Shown here piece after piece: positions 44,236 through 55,930 of a stretch of 64,000 bases of DNA; the stretch's first letter is position 1; every line of letters begins with the position of its first letter. Source of the DNA: Desmodesmus armatus (lineage: Eukaryota; Chlorophyta; Chlorophyceae; Sphaeropleales; Scenedesmaceae); NCBI GenBank assembly GCA_007449985.2, contig VIIQ02000714.1, forward strand, positions 186,001-250,000, given 5' to 3'. A program made the position numbers and the translations under genes. The notes beneath the pieces were generated by a model, which ran no database searches, had not been told where the DNA came from, and saw only the letters and a program-made list of their open reading frames with translations.

Positions 44236-45440
44236 TGGGCTGCAGTTGCTGCTAGCAAGGCCAAGTCACTGCAGGCCCACACCCTTTCCCAAAACGGTGC
44301 ATTTCGGCACCAACAACTCGCTTGCAGACATCCAAGTATGTCAGCAGTGTTTTCTGGTAGTGTGTACGACGGCAAAGCTTGCATGCAGCACGTTATCGTT
44401 GTCCACCGTCAGTGCACCCCCCGCGGTGTTCCGTCAGCACGGCGAGAAACGAATCGGCGTTTGCAACTGGCAAGCTCTGCATGCGGTCGTCACACTCTCA
44501 TAGGGCAAACAGCGCGTAAGCAAACTACTTCCGCCAGTCCACGATCGTGGTCCGTTGGAGCGGCAAGTGTTGCGTAAGTGGCTGCTGCCTACGTGAAGGG
44601 CGTATTTGTGACGCCCTGCGCGGCTCGGTTTTCGACTGCAAACAGTCGTCTGCAGTTGCTGCTAGCACTGCGAGGTCAGTGCAGGCCTTCGCCCAAAACG
44701 GTGCATTTCGGCACCACCAACCCGCTTGCTGACATCTAAGGATGTGGGCAGTGTTTTTCTGGTAGTGTGTACGTCGGCTAAGCTTGCAGCACGTCATTGT
44801 TGTCCACCGTCAGTGCACCGCCCCGCGGTGTTCCGTCAGCACGGCGAGAAACGAATCGGCGTTTGCAACTGGCAAGCTCTGCATGCGGTCGTCACACTCT
44901 CATAGGGCAAACAGCGCGTAAGCAAACTACTTCCGCCAGTCCACGATCGTGGTCCGTTGGAGCGGCAAGTGTTGCGTAAGTGGCTGCTGCCTACGTGAAG
45001 GGCGTATTTGTGACGCCCTGCGCGGCTCGGGTTTCGACTGCAAACAGTCGTCTGCAGTTGCTGCTAGCACTGCGAAGTCAGTGCAGGCCTTCGCCCAAAT
45101 CGGTGCATTTCGGCACCACCAACCCGCTTGCTGACATCTAAGGATGTGGGCAGTGTTTTCTGGTAGTGTGTACGTCGGCTAAGCTTGCAGCACGTCATCG
45201 TTGTCCACCGTCAGTGCACCGCCCCGCGGTGTTCCGTCAGCACGGCGAGAAACGAATCGGCGTTTGCAACTGGCAAGCTCTGCATGCGGTCGTCACACTC
45301 TCATAGGGCAACAGCGCGTCAGCAAACTACTTCCGCCAGTCCACCATCGAAGTGGTCCGTCAGAGCGGCAAGTGTTGCGTACGTGGCTGCTGCCCACTTG
45401 CAGGGCGTTTGAAATGCCCTGTCCCGTTCTTTATAATTTC
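44236..45440 (+). repeat. ~400-bp tandem array, three units
   Basis: The CAGTTGCTGCTAGCA block starts at about 44243, 44651 and 45055, and GTCCACCGTCAGTGCACC at about 44400, 44801 and 45203. Units are nearly identical over most of their length. Each contains GGGCGTATTTGTGACGCCC, a small hairpin, in the complete units. Confidence 0.9.
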
Positions 45441-46134
45441 AAGATTGCGCGCGGGTGCCTGCACCGGCCCATAAGCATGTAGGTGTTCGTGCAATTTCAC
45501 GTGGACATACTGAGGGCCCTGCTCTCCTGGTCTACGCGGAAGTCCACGATCCTGTTGCTGCTTTGCCCTGTCTGCCGTGGTGTGTGACCTGGCGTACAGG
45601 TTTCATTGCCTCTCTGCTAATGGTGGGTGTTCGCTGAGAGGTGGCCCGCTAGCAGTGCCACTCATAGGCAGGCCACCCAGACAGCAGGCCACAGCCAGTC
45701 ACCTCATCGAGCCGTAATCAGTCAGCTGACCAACGGCACTTGACACCTGCTTCCCGATCAGCCAAGGTCCTTCTGGCAGCCCCGGGGCTCGTAACCAACA
45801 CCGGATGTGGGAGGGGGTGCAGGGGTGTGGCCAGGTTTTTCATCAGTACCTCCAGCATGTAATACAGTAAAGACACCCAGAAAACAGGGAATGCAAGCAC
45901 AGAGGCAGCATGATGCAGCGGCAGTTCCATCATGCCTTCCAACCCACAACAGAGCCCGGCATCAATGCTAATGGCGTGCGCATGGTTTCCCAGGTGGGCG
46001 CCAGGCATCCGCTACTCTATCGCATGGCTGCCTGACAATGAAAAGGAGGGAAGTCTGACGCCACAGCGGACAAAGTTAGCATGCCGCACAGCTAGACTGG
46101 TAGAAGAAGAAGGGGTTACGGGCAGCTCAGGCAG

Positions 46135-46524
46135 CTAAGCTGCAACGACACCCAGCATCGGAAAGGGAAACAATGATCCTTTGCAGGACCTACAAGGACG
46201 GGAACAGACAGCACGGGAAGGAGAGAACCCACCACCACAGGGGTCTGCAGAGGAGACTGTCTGAAAGGAGGGGACCACAAGCAAGGCCTCAACCCCAAAT
46301 CTGGCATGATACAAATGTTGCCAACGGTGCCTTACTTTGGCTGTGTTTTCTGGGTTGGTACCTGCCTGCATGTTCTTGGTGATAGCTGCTTGTTGTATCA
46401 GGCGGCGCGGATCGATATTAGCTTTAGCTTTCATCATGGCTGCTGCCAGCTGCTGAGCGCGAGACACAAGGTGACGGTGTTGGCTACGATTGGGGCCACC
46501 GGGGGTAGGACTAGACGGTCTCAC
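46135..46524 (-). CDS. Doubtful open frame, Ala/Gln/Lys-rich
   Basis: 129 codons. The N-terminal part (LVSRAQQLAAAMMKAKANID, then PRRLIQQAAITKNMQAG) looks protein-like and is followed by a CAG|GTACC donor-like site. The upstream Ser/Arg-rich frame at 46564-46926 ends in a good GTGAGC donor but I cannot join the two in phase. Not recognised. Confidence 0.25.
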   Translation of the reverse strand: MRPSSPTPGGPNRSQHRHLVSRAQQLAAAMMKAKANIDPRRLIQQAAITKNMQAGTNPENTAKVRHRWQHLYHARFGVEALLVVPSFQTVSSADPCGGGFSPSRAVCSRPCRSCKGSLFPFPMLGVVAA

Positions 46525-47495
46525 AAAAGGGTCTAGCTTTGGTAGTGTGTCACGTTGGTACCTCTAACTGGCTTCATATGCCCTGCTCACCTTGGTGGCC
46601 TTGCAAGGCACACAGAAATAACCAGCCCATGCACTGCTACTGCTGCTGCTTATGCTGTCCCTGCTCCTGCTCCTGGTGCTTACGCTGTCCCTGCTCCGGC
46701 TCCTGCTGCTTACGCTGCTTCTGCTGCTCCTCATTTGCGCTCCTGCTACTGAGACTCTGCTGAACCTGTTACTGCTGATGCTCCTTCTACTGCCGTTACT
46801 GCTGATGCTGCTGAGACTGCTGCAACTACTCCAGGAAGTGCTAGCGTGGGAACATGCCCCAGTGTAGTCAGTATGGACTGCTAGTTGCTTGAACATAAGC
46901 CACAGATGCGTGATGTATGGTCGCATACCTTGTACACAGTAAGCATGAAGCGTCGAGAGTCATTTGTTGGTACCAAACATAGACAGATGGCGATATTGCA
47001 GAGTGGAGGGAAGATGTGCTCACAAGACATTGATGAAGAGAGATAGCTATGGTGTGGCTTGATGTGTGCAAACAATCAGTATCAACGACAAGGCATGACA
47101 CCCTCAGCCAGGACAACTCAGGGGGGTGCCCTAGGCCTGAAGCTCTAGCCAGTCAAACATTGGCAAGTGACTGATCTTGTTGTTGAGAACTGTTTGGTGG
47201 ATGTCAGCATGCAACAGATAAAGCTGCTCAAGACACGCTATGCGCGAACGTTCCGTTTGATGAAAGTGGTGTGAAGATCACAATTTGATCGTCAATCCGA
47301 TCGTTGCAACTGACGCCACTGATGGGTGGACAGGCCACCTTCGTCGTTGCTCAACATCCACACGTCTCTGAACGCATTCACACTACCCAATTAACGCGCT
47401 TCTCCGAATGCCCGACAACACCCACCACTGCAGTCCCACTACCAGCAGCAGCAGCAGTGATAGCGCTGTTACTTACAGTAGCAGCACTCGGTTGA

Positions 47496-47756
47496 GTGCA
47501 GCAGCTACCTGAGCTGATCAACCTTCGCACTCTTGTGGTATCAGGTGACGATGACTGCCCGTGCCACCCTCTGGCCAGTATAGAGCGCAGCATCATGGGT
47601 GTCACGATCAGGACCATCCAGGGGGTGTTTGGCCCCAGGCGATTGATGACTGTGCGTCAATGCAGCACCTCAGGGGTCAGGCAGTGCCTCATGTCACCTG
47701 CAGTAGCGGCTGGTACTCACGGCGGGTGGTGTCTTGCTGTGCTGACTTCAAGTTGA
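47496..47756 (+). CDS. Doubtful open frame
   Basis: Contains LPELINLRTLVVSGDDDC followed by SIERSIMGVTIRTIQGVFG, which has protein-like composition, and is preceded by a TGCAG acceptor-like site. No family recognised and no neighbouring exon could be joined. Confidence 0.25.
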   Translation: MQQLPELINLRTLVVSGDDDCPCHPLASIERSIMGVTIRTIQGVFGPRRLMTVRQCSTSGVRQCLMSPAVAAGTHGGWCLAVLTSS

Positions 47757-49683
47757 CCAGATTACCAGTGCGCAATGTGCGCGAAGGGAGGGGGGTGGGT
47801 CATCAACATTATCAGCAGCAGGAGCAGGGGCAGGACCAGCAGCGGCTGCGGCAGTAGCAGCAGCAGCAGCTGCCGCCGCAGCTGCAGGTATAGCAGCTGC
47901 TGTCACAAGTTTGATGTAATACCCCCCCAACCCTTTCTTCAACTTGTTCTTATCTGTTGACATGACAGCAAGCTGTGCCTGTAGGCTGACCGTTGCGCCA
48001 AGGCAATGCTTACTCAACCCCCTGCCTGTCCCACCACAGTCCTGAACAACATGTCACCCTCACCCCCAAGCCCCCCCCCCCTCCACCCTGCACTGCACTG
48101 CACTGAACCCGCCGCGACTCGTGGCTTGTGCTGTGACCGTCCGTTGGAGGCAGCTGCGGCTGCCAACATCACAAAAAAACCAATCAAAGGGGTCTGCCAT
48201 ATTGCATGGCCACTGCGGAGTCTGGCTGTGCGGCTCAACTGGCAGCAACAGCAGCGGTACTTGTTGCTTCACGTCATTTGAAGCCAGCACGCACACATGG
48301 CTGCTGCGCAGCACCAGCAACCGGAAAATCAGCACCAGCACCAGCAAATGGGGAAACAGTAGCCCTGAATGGCAGCGTCAGCATCAGCATCCACAGTGAC
48401 GCAGGCGGCTTCACCACAAAGCTGCCGCTGCGTCTGCAGTTTACGAACCTACAATGGCCCTGAAACTGGCAGCGACAGCGTCAGTGGCAGCATGTACAGC
48501 GATGCAGGAGGCGTGTTTAGTCTTTCAGCTGCCGCTGCGTCGGCAGCTATCGAAGCAACAGCAGCTGACCAGAAGCTGCCAAATTGGCACCTGCAGGAGT
48601 GATGGGCACCACAGCAGTGACGGGGCTCTTCAGGCCCATTCACACAGCAACCTATCAGCAGTGGCATGAGTCATACAAGCGCAGCATGACTATTGGCGAC
48701 TATTGGCGACACTGTTATTGATGTGTTGTGTATTGATGTGTGTCAATTGAAAGGGCTGGCAGGGCTGCTGTTGCTTGCTGTTGTACACCAAGTTGGTGGA
48801 TCATGGGCCTTTGTCTTCTTTTGCCTGAGGTGTGTCTCTTGTGGGGCTGTGATGCCTTCAGGACTGTGAGCTGGCTCTTGGTTGACAGGGAGCGTTTGCA
48901 GCGCCTGTACATGATGTGCATATGCATGACACTGAGGCATGACTCGGTTACAGATTATTTGCTTGGCGTAGAAGGTTGCAGCTGATCCATGGAGTGAGCA
49001 TGTCCCCAGCACTCAGTGCTGTTTGTGGCCGCTGTTGGTGACTTGCGGTATGTAGTACGCTGGGTGTGTCAACATTCAACACACGCCCGTTGAAAGCCCA
49101 TGGACATTTAGCCAATTAACTGGCAGCTGTGCAAACCCAGATTTGTGCCACACAGGTATAGGCACCCCAGCAGTCTAGCAGCCCCACCCACAACCCCATG
49201 AGGATTAGCTTACACCAGATGACATAGCATACAGCACCACCCAACACAAATGCTGCAACTGCAAACACAACCGCAGACGTGATGCAGGACAAAAGATCAG
49301 CCGTGCGCGTGCAGGCATGCCTTCATACAGCAAGCATACTCATGTGCTGGGATGATGCTACAAGCAGTAGCCAAGCTTCTGCACACGGCAGCCGCCATGC
49401 CCAGCAATGATAACACAGTGGGCTAGGCCGGCTGCAGTACCTTACTGGGGAGATTGCCCAGCAAACCAGGTCACCCCACAGGCGGCTGCTGGCCAACTGA
49501 CTTTGCAACATATGATTGACACCTACTGCACTCAAAACCCCAGACGGTCAGGCCGTAAGCGCCAGACGAACGCCCCTGGGGACACACACTAGAACTTCCC
49601 AGCCCCGATCTTGTTCACTCAAACCCAACAGTCACACACACACCTCTCGAAACATAAGCAGCCAGCACTTCTCACTCTCACTC

Positions 49684-49780
49684 GCTCAAGAGCTGCTGCT
49701 GCTGCTAGCGCACTTCCTCAAGAGCTGCTGCTAGCGTCGCCGCTCAAGAGCTGCTGCTGCTGCTGCTAGCGCCGCCAGCC
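49684..49780 (+). repeat. Short tandem CTCAAGAGCTGCTGCTG repeats
   Basis: Three units with variable numbers of CTG triplets, each ending CTAGCGC or CTAGCGTC, just downstream of the stop codon of the minus-strand gene at 49844. Confidence 0.8.
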
Positions 49781-49843
49781 TCCCGCTTGTCGAGCAGGTA
49801 TCCTGCTGCTGCCAGCCACCCCGCCACACTCAGCACTCGGGCA

Positions 49844-52800
49844 TCAACAGTGACAGCACAGGGCGTGAGAAGCCGCCTCCAGGATCAACCCACCCACACC
49901 CACCACCGCCAACACGGATGTAACTGGCAGCTTAGGCAATCCCGACTCCCCGATGGTCCACCCAGCCCCGCTGCTTGCATCGTTGCTGAAATCAACCACA
50001 TTCAGAGCAGTGGGGATGATACGGGTGAAGGGCACGCGGACAGCCGCGCGGGCGTCGTTTGCCTTTTCTGCATTGAGGACGGTGCCCTTAGGGGCCAGGG
50101 TGGAGGGGTCGACAGCGGGGGCTGAGAGGACGAGGGTCATCATGTATGCCACGCCAGCTGCTGCACCTGCGGGCTCTGAGATGAGCTGCAGCAGGATGTT
50201 GAGGCCGGGGATGCTGTGAGCCACAGCGTCGGCGGCAATGGCGGCGGCGAGGGGGGCGGCACCCTCCACGGTCTTGATGCGCTCAATCTGTGAAGGTGGG
50301 GGGGGGGGGGGAGGCGGTGCAAAGGGAAGTAGGGGAAGGGAAAGAGGGAAGGGAAAGATAGTGTGAGCAGAGGGGTTCTGTGCAGATTTTTTTTCTGGGC
50401 TCTGAAGGGGGAGAGGGCCGGCAGGAGGGCACCCTCCACGGTCTGGATGCGCTTGATCTGCAGAGGAGGGGGTTGCGGGTGAAGGCCAGGGGGAGGGGGG
50501 AGTGGTGTGTGGGCAGATTGTTTATGTGTCTCCTGTTGACAGGGAACTAGTGGGAGGGGCAAGATTCGAATCTGTGTTTTCCCTGCATTCAGTGTGCCTA
50601 AGGCCAGGACTCTGCCTTCAGGGTTTGTGTGAAACGGCAACGAGACATGAATGTTGAATTTTCAAGAGGGGTCACCTCTGCGACCCAAAATATGTGCCAG
50701 CCGTGACCTGGCAGCCTGCAACATTAGCATGAATGTTCATAAGTTATTTGCATGCTGCCGAGGACAGTCAGCATGCACTCTGTCACTCTGATCAGCGACA
50801 TGTGTGCAGCTGCACCTGCATGGCATGACTGCCACCAGGCTTGCGTACTGGTGCAGGCTGAGAGGTTAAGATGGGCCTGACTAAGGGCCTGACTAAGGGA
50901 TTGCACTGCACTATTTATACAGTAAGGTTACAACTGCAGCACCCCAGTTGATGTTGTGTGCCCAGAATTTTAAGTGATCTGCGAACATGTCATGCTGGCG
51001 CCACTGTCAGGTGTTCACCCTCAGTTGTTGCTGTGGTGAGATGACTAGGTGACTGGCCACCAAGCCATGCTGCCATGCACAAGAACTGTCAAAGCAGCTG
51101 AGCAGGATTTGCTGCTCACAGACCTGACGACCTTCACCGTCGTGAATTGCATCAACCGACGTCAAAGAGCATGCAGCTTCCGCGGCTGATGTATATATGT
51201 AAGATACGTATGCAGTTACTACAGCCAAGCAACCTTAGCAGCCCACCAGCATGGGCCACGGCAGGCACCTGCCATCGACGGCGATGGGCTGCTGTCACCC
51301 GGCGTGAACGTGCCTGACCGCGAGCAAACGGGTGCCCAACAGTAGAACTTGTAACACTTATGCATCACTACAGCCGATCTGGCTTGACAGCCAAGCACCC
51401 TTAGCAGCATGTGCCATGGCACCGGCGATCGACGGATGTCCACCTGCCCCCCGGCGCCAACTGCCGGTCCGAGCGCCAACCCGGCCTGTTCGCAGGCAGA
51501 CTGGCATCAAACAGCAGCTTTTACGCTGCGGTATTCACTGGTGTGCACCGTCGGCCCTGCCGAGGCCGGAAAAATAAAACCATGTTCAACCGTTTGGCAT
51601 AAGACGTGAAAGTTAAATCTTGCAAAAAGGAAGGCGGCAGGGACGCAGCACCCTGTACCGTCTGAATGCATGCGGGCTGCAGGGGAGAGTGATGTGTGTG
51701 CGCATGCGTATGGGCAAGGGGGGGGTTGTGAGAGTCTGTCAGCCTTTTGCAAGACAGCACTCGCCAAAAGTGTTGATGCATCTCATCTGCAGCGCAGAGG
51801 GGGGGGGGGAGTGGGGTGGAACGCTTCAACCCTTCAGCACCTCCACGCAAGCAACCAGAGTACCGCCTAGTGGTGAAAGTATCCACTTGTCACCCCCCCC
51901 CCCTCCCATATAACTGTGCAATGCCTGGCCATTCCGCGCACTGCTGCTGACGGCCAGCAGCTCGTTGGTCAAAGGGAAGCTGATGAACAACCTGCCTGCC
52001 TTTGACCAACGACTGCTGGCCTCCAACTGCAGATTGACAGCACTTAACACTGTCACGATAGCAGGGTGCGCCAACAGTCATGACGCAACGCTTCAAAAAA
52101 TGCCGCCACACCCCTTTCACCAGTCAAGCGATACCGCACTACCAAGTTTGTCAGTAGCTACGGCTCGCGTTGCATTGCCATCAACAGCCGTTGCATTGCC
52201 ATCAACAGCCGGCAGCTAGGTGGTGGTGGAACTGCCCCTGCCATCAGGTTGACGGGGACGACTTTTCCAACCGGTGGAAAGCTGCTGGCCGTTAAACAAT
52301 CTGAATCCGCCTGATAACCGCCCCTCATACACAAAAACAGCAGCACAGTGACTGCCCTGTGAACCCCAGGCAAGCAGGCGTGTACCATTAGCGTCCTGCC
52401 TGCCTGGTGAAAGCCCAGTGCAGATTGCTGCTCATGGCCACATGCTTCACCAACCCCTTGCTGGCCGCTGGCCGCAGCCTACGCAGAGGCCCATAGGAGA
52501 GCCCCACCTAGCGGTGCAAAACAACCCTCTGATCACCCCCCCCCCATAACACATAGGTACTCACATAGGCTGAACAGGGTGCACAGAACCACAGGATCCT
52601 TACAGCCACAGAAGTGCCCACACTATGCATCACGCACAAGACGCCCAACCGGCTGTGAACTCAGTACCGGTACCGGGTATACCGGGTATGCAGATGAATG
52701 TAAGTACCACACTCTGTCCCCGTGAATAAATAGCTATGTGACAAAAGCGCAGGCCCTGCACACAGTCAGCATGCGCGTCAGCAGTGTGTTGGCATTGTAC

Positions 52801-54244
52801 ACACCATGTGTTCTGCCCAATGAACACAGCCTGCTCAAGCTCACGCTGCACAGCACGGCACAGCACGCTGCCCCCCCCTCTCCCCTCCCCACCCGCACAT
52901 CGCCCCCCTGCCCCCCCCCTAAAAAAAACCAGCCCCCCCCCCTCTTCGCCCTCTCCGCCCTCTCGGCCACACCCGCACTTGCCCCTGCCCCCCTGCGCCC
53001 CCCACCACCCCCCCCACCCCCCCCCACCCCTACCCCCCCCGCCACCCCTCCAGCAGCATTGCAAAATGCCATACATGATGGTGATGAGGAACATGAATTC
53101 GAAAGGGATAGCGTGACAAAGACACAGGGCGCAATGGGTAGATTGCCAGCCTGGCCAGCAACGCCAGTGGCTGCTGCCTCCACCAGGGACATCCCCATCC
53201 CCGAGGCAACACCTACGAATCCATGTGTGCGCTTGAATACAATGCAGCTCGCGGCACCCCCCCCCCCATGCATTTCAAAACACACACTCATTGACCCAAC
53301 TATGTCGCATGTCAGACAACCAGGTATGTACCAATAAAGCAGCACATGAGCAGCATTGGTCACTGGGCTTTTTGCAATGAAATGCACAGCCAATGCACCT
53401 GTTGCAGTGATGAAGCATCACCAGCAACTCAGCTTGTGCAGATGTCCTGGACCCCACAGTCCCTATGCAGCGATCTGCAACCTCTTGCCCCCCCCCCCAC
53501 CAAACAACCAGCCCTACCAGTGCCCAACAAGCCCGTCCAGTTGTCAACCCCCACCGCAAAACACCAAACCAGTCTCACCCACACACCCTGTTATCAAGCC
53601 GACGAAGCAACATCTTTGATCGTTGGCCCACCCACCCATCCAGTCCCACCAGCCAAAAATCCCATCCACACACATGCCCACCCAGTCTCCCCCCCTCCTC
53701 GAAATCACCCACCAGCCCACCTCCTTGCATGTGTCCTGACTCAGGAGTGAGCTGTGATAAGGGTGCTCACCAATCCACCACTGCCCTAGTTACCCCCAAT
53801 CGCAACGACCCAACCAACATCCATGCTTGCCCAGTCACCCAACAATCCAATCCACCCACGATCCCCCCCCCTCAAAAACCCACCCACCTCCTTGTCTGTG
53901 TCTACTGCTGTGACGAGGGTGCACACCGACCAACCCATTCCCCCGTCCACTCTTACCCAATTGGCAACTCCATCCACCCACCCACCGTACATGCTGGCAC
54001 AGCAATACACCAATTCCATCCACCCACCCACCATACATTCTTGCCCACCAACACACCAATTGCATCCCACCCACCCATGCCACCACCCAATCTCCCCCCC
54101 CCCTCCAATTCACCCCCCACCCCACCCACCTCCTTGTCCTCTACTGTGATGAGTGTGCGCACCCGCCCACCAATTGCATCCCCCCACCGTACTCAATTGC
54201 CCACCAGGCCAACAATCCCATCCACCCACCCAATCTCCCCCAAC

Positions 54245-54275
<31 letters not shown>

Positions 54276-54514
54276 ACCCTCTCCCCACCCACCTCCTTGT
54301 CTGTGTCCTCTGCTGTGATGAGTGTGACTGCTGCTGCTGCTGCGCCGCATGCAGTGCTGGTCACCAAGTTGAGGAAGATGTTGGTGTCCATGCCAGCACG
54401 AGTGATCACTGCACTGCGCCTGCTGCGCACTGCTGGTCGCACCGCAGATGCCTTGCTGCTGCTGGCCCTGCTGCTGCTGAAGCAGCTGCGCCTGGTTGTC
54501 TGCTGCATCAACAT
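49844..54514 (-). CDS. Predicted plastid-targeted membrane protein of unknown function
   Basis: Two exons, 54514-54293 and 50287-49844, join in phase 0 into 221 codons. Exon 1 starts MLMQQTTRRSCFSSSRASSS, rich in Ser, Arg and Ala and free of acids until residue 43, as expected of an algal chloroplast transit peptide; VITRA at about residue 36-40 is a plausible processing site. The mature part begins MDTNIFLNLVTSTACGAAAA and ends exon 1 at EDTDKE, before the donor GTGGGT. Exon 2 starts IERIKTVEG after a TTCACAG acceptor, has a hydrophobic stretch (EPAGAAAGVAYMMTLVLSAP), a conserved-looking middle (ALNVVDFSNDASSGAGW) and a C-terminal hydrophobic segment (VTSVLAVVGVGGLILEA). The family feels conserved among algae but I cannot name it. 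The 4-kb intron holds decayed copies of both exon edges; another exon inside it is possible. Confidence 0.72.
50429..50466 (-). repeat. Copy of the exon 2 start and acceptor (echo 1)
   Basis: Read on the minus strand: CTGCAG acceptor, then codons for IKRIQTVEGA, against IERIKTVEGA in the true exon 2 start at 50287. After the match the copy diverges and the frame is meaningless. Confidence 0.8.
51641..51684 (-). repeat. Copy of the exon 2 start and acceptor (echo 2)
   Basis: A more decayed copy of the same segment: a CTGCAG acceptor-like site, then IQTVQGAAS in the minus frame. Confidence 0.6.
53066..53235 (-). other. Coding-like remnant inside the 4-kb intron
   Basis: One minus frame reads SLVEAAATGVAGQAGNLPIA then PCVFVTLS; the adjacent frame continues with IPFEFMFLITIMYGILQ, a membrane-like segment. 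Together they look like one membrane exon broken by a single-base shift. It may be a lost or alternative exon of the host gene or an unrelated fragment. Confidence 0.35.
53718..53771 (-). repeat. Copy of the exon 1 end and donor (echo 3, most decayed)
   Basis: Resembles the exon 1 end/donor region (CCCACCTCCTTG, then GTGTCCT...GAGTGAGCTGTGAT) with insertions. Spaced about 165 bases from the next copy. Confidence 0.55.
53882..53925 (-). repeat. Copy of the exon 1 end and donor (echo 2)
   Basis: Minus reading gives TLVTAVDTDKE followed by GTGGGTGGG, against TLITAEDTDKE and GTGGGTGGG at the true exon 1 end (54293). Confidence 0.85.
54121..54162 (-). repeat. Copy of the exon 1 end and donor (echo 1)
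   Basis: Minus reading gives RTLITVEDKE followed by GTGGGTGGG, a close but shortened copy of the true exon 1 end located about 170 bases upstream in the gene's sense. Confidence 0.85.
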
Positions 54515-55738
54515 GGTTGCGGGTGTGATACCTGCGGGATATGACAGCAGGCAGAATGGGCAGGCAGAGAGATGGAGATTGCATCTGTCAGTTGTCTGTC
54601 GAGACCCACCCCGACACATCGGATCTGGCAGTTAGAGCGATGATGAAGCACGCTAGCAATCCATAATTGCGATAACAAAGAGTTTGGCTGCGTTTCCTGA
54701 CAGGGATGTATTCACAGCAGCTGACGCACCTGTCGCGATCGCAACAACTGAAGGATACTACCAGGGCAGGTTGCTGTCGACAGATGAAGGGTCTGTGTCG
54801 AGATCTTAACGTCAATGCTGCACCAGGCACAACGTTTCCCCCGTTTCAGCGCAAGATACAGACCTAAAACCTAGAGCTGTAGCGCATCATCGAGACTGCA
54901 GCGGGAGACAGCCTACGATCAAAGACCTGGTGAATCCAGGTGAGTAGATCGCGTTGAGGGTGCGACCAGCCCATGACAGCACGGTCAAACGTACTGCCAC
55001 ATGCAGACAGCAAGCCAATTGGCATTTGATGCTGAACTTTTGGATATGTCAGTCACACTCCTTTTTGACCTAGCTCTTGCACGGATGCAGGTACTGCAAG
55101 CCCTGTGACACTGTCAAACGTCTCCACTTGGACTCCCCCTTCGGACCCTTCCCCACCCCGCCCCTTCCGTATGATCGTAAGCGGCTCACAGTCTGTCACA
55201 CCAAACGCTTAACCACTGAAAGTGGCCTGCAGCTTTTCATGCAAGGCCCATGCACTGTTCACACCGCATCTGGTAAACACGTTTTGCCACGTGAAACGCA
55301 ACATGTTGACACATGATGACACATGCCAGACAACTTGACCCAAGTGAGACACTCTGCCTGAAAATACACCGAATACAACGCTTGCAAGAGTGCAGCTGAT
55401 GGGTCGGGCATATCCCCTCCACTATACATTCACAAAGAGCCTCAAAATGGTTCAGCACTGCTTGCCAGGGCTGTCCATGCTGTCTCAACCCACCCCATAC
55501 TTGCTGCCTGTGGGCAGCTGCCCACTCAGTCTTTTCCTACCCGCCCTTCCCCCCTGCTGCCTATGTTGCTTGAACACGCCCCCCCCCCCCCCCCCCACCA
55601 CCACCACCACCACCCCACCCACCACCCCACCCCCCGGGAGCAAAGTGGACCCCAAGCCCACGTTCCTGGCAGCTGTGGCTGCCTGGCCCCCTTGACAAGC
55701 CCATCAAACACAACACAAGCCCCATGTCACACCACCAA

Positions 55739-55740
<2 letters not shown>
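54515..55740. other. Intergenic region between two minus-strand genes
   Basis: Should contain the promoter of the gene at 49844-54514 and the 3' end of the Kelch gene. A poly-C/CCA tract lies at 55580-55632. No gene recognised. Confidence 0.4.

Positions 55741-55786
<46 letters not shown>
55741..55786 (+). repeat. (CTG)n microsatellite 1
   Basis: CTG triplets with one TTG interruption, downstream of the Kelch gene stop. It precedes a copy of the gene's last codons. Confidence 0.95.
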
Positions 55787-55838
55787 GCCCAGGGTTAAGT
55801 CATCTTCATCGCTGGCCTCCTCTCACTCGCTCTCTGCC
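55786..55838 (-). repeat. Copy of the Kelch gene's last codons and stop
   Basis: GGCCCAGGGTTAAGTCATCT matches GGCCCAGGGCTTAGTCATCC at 55921, and the minus reading gives EEASDEDD as at the true C-terminus, with TGA in place of the Trp codon before it. It is a downstream duplicate of the terminal exon end. Confidence 0.85.
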
Positions 55839-55853
55839 CCCCCCCCCCTGCCT

Positions 55854-55856
<3 letters not shown>

Positions 55857-55911
<55 letters not shown>
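55857..55911 (+). repeat. (CTG)n microsatellite 2
   Basis: About 18 perfect CTG triplets just downstream (minus sense) of the Kelch gene stop codon, so CAG in the transcript. Same position relative to the C-terminal sequence as microsatellite 1 relative to its copy. Confidence 0.95.
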
Positions 55912-55912
<1 letters not shown>

Positions 55913-55930
55913 GTCGCTTTGGCCCAGGGC

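Larger units (their letters stand above)
45441..49683. other. Mostly unassigned sequence
   Basis: Short overlapping frames on both strands, a CTG/CTCC-rich stretch at 46630-46830 (Ser/Arg-rich if read on the minus strand) and Gln/Ala-rich sequence at 47810-47900 and 48360-48600. No frame is recognised except the two doubtful ones listed separately. Confidence 0.4.

Noticed and set aside
50140..50640. 166-codon minus-strand frame starting IKRIQTVEG as an alternative first part of exon 2
   Set aside because: Only the first ten codons match; the rest is low-complexity Pro/Leu sequence, so it is a decayed exon-edge copy.
53465..54544. 359-codon Pro/Thr/His-rich plus-strand frame as a cell-wall-type protein
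   Set aside because: It lies antisense to exon 1 of the plastid-protein gene and is built from CCACCC repeats that include copies of the exon 1 donor.
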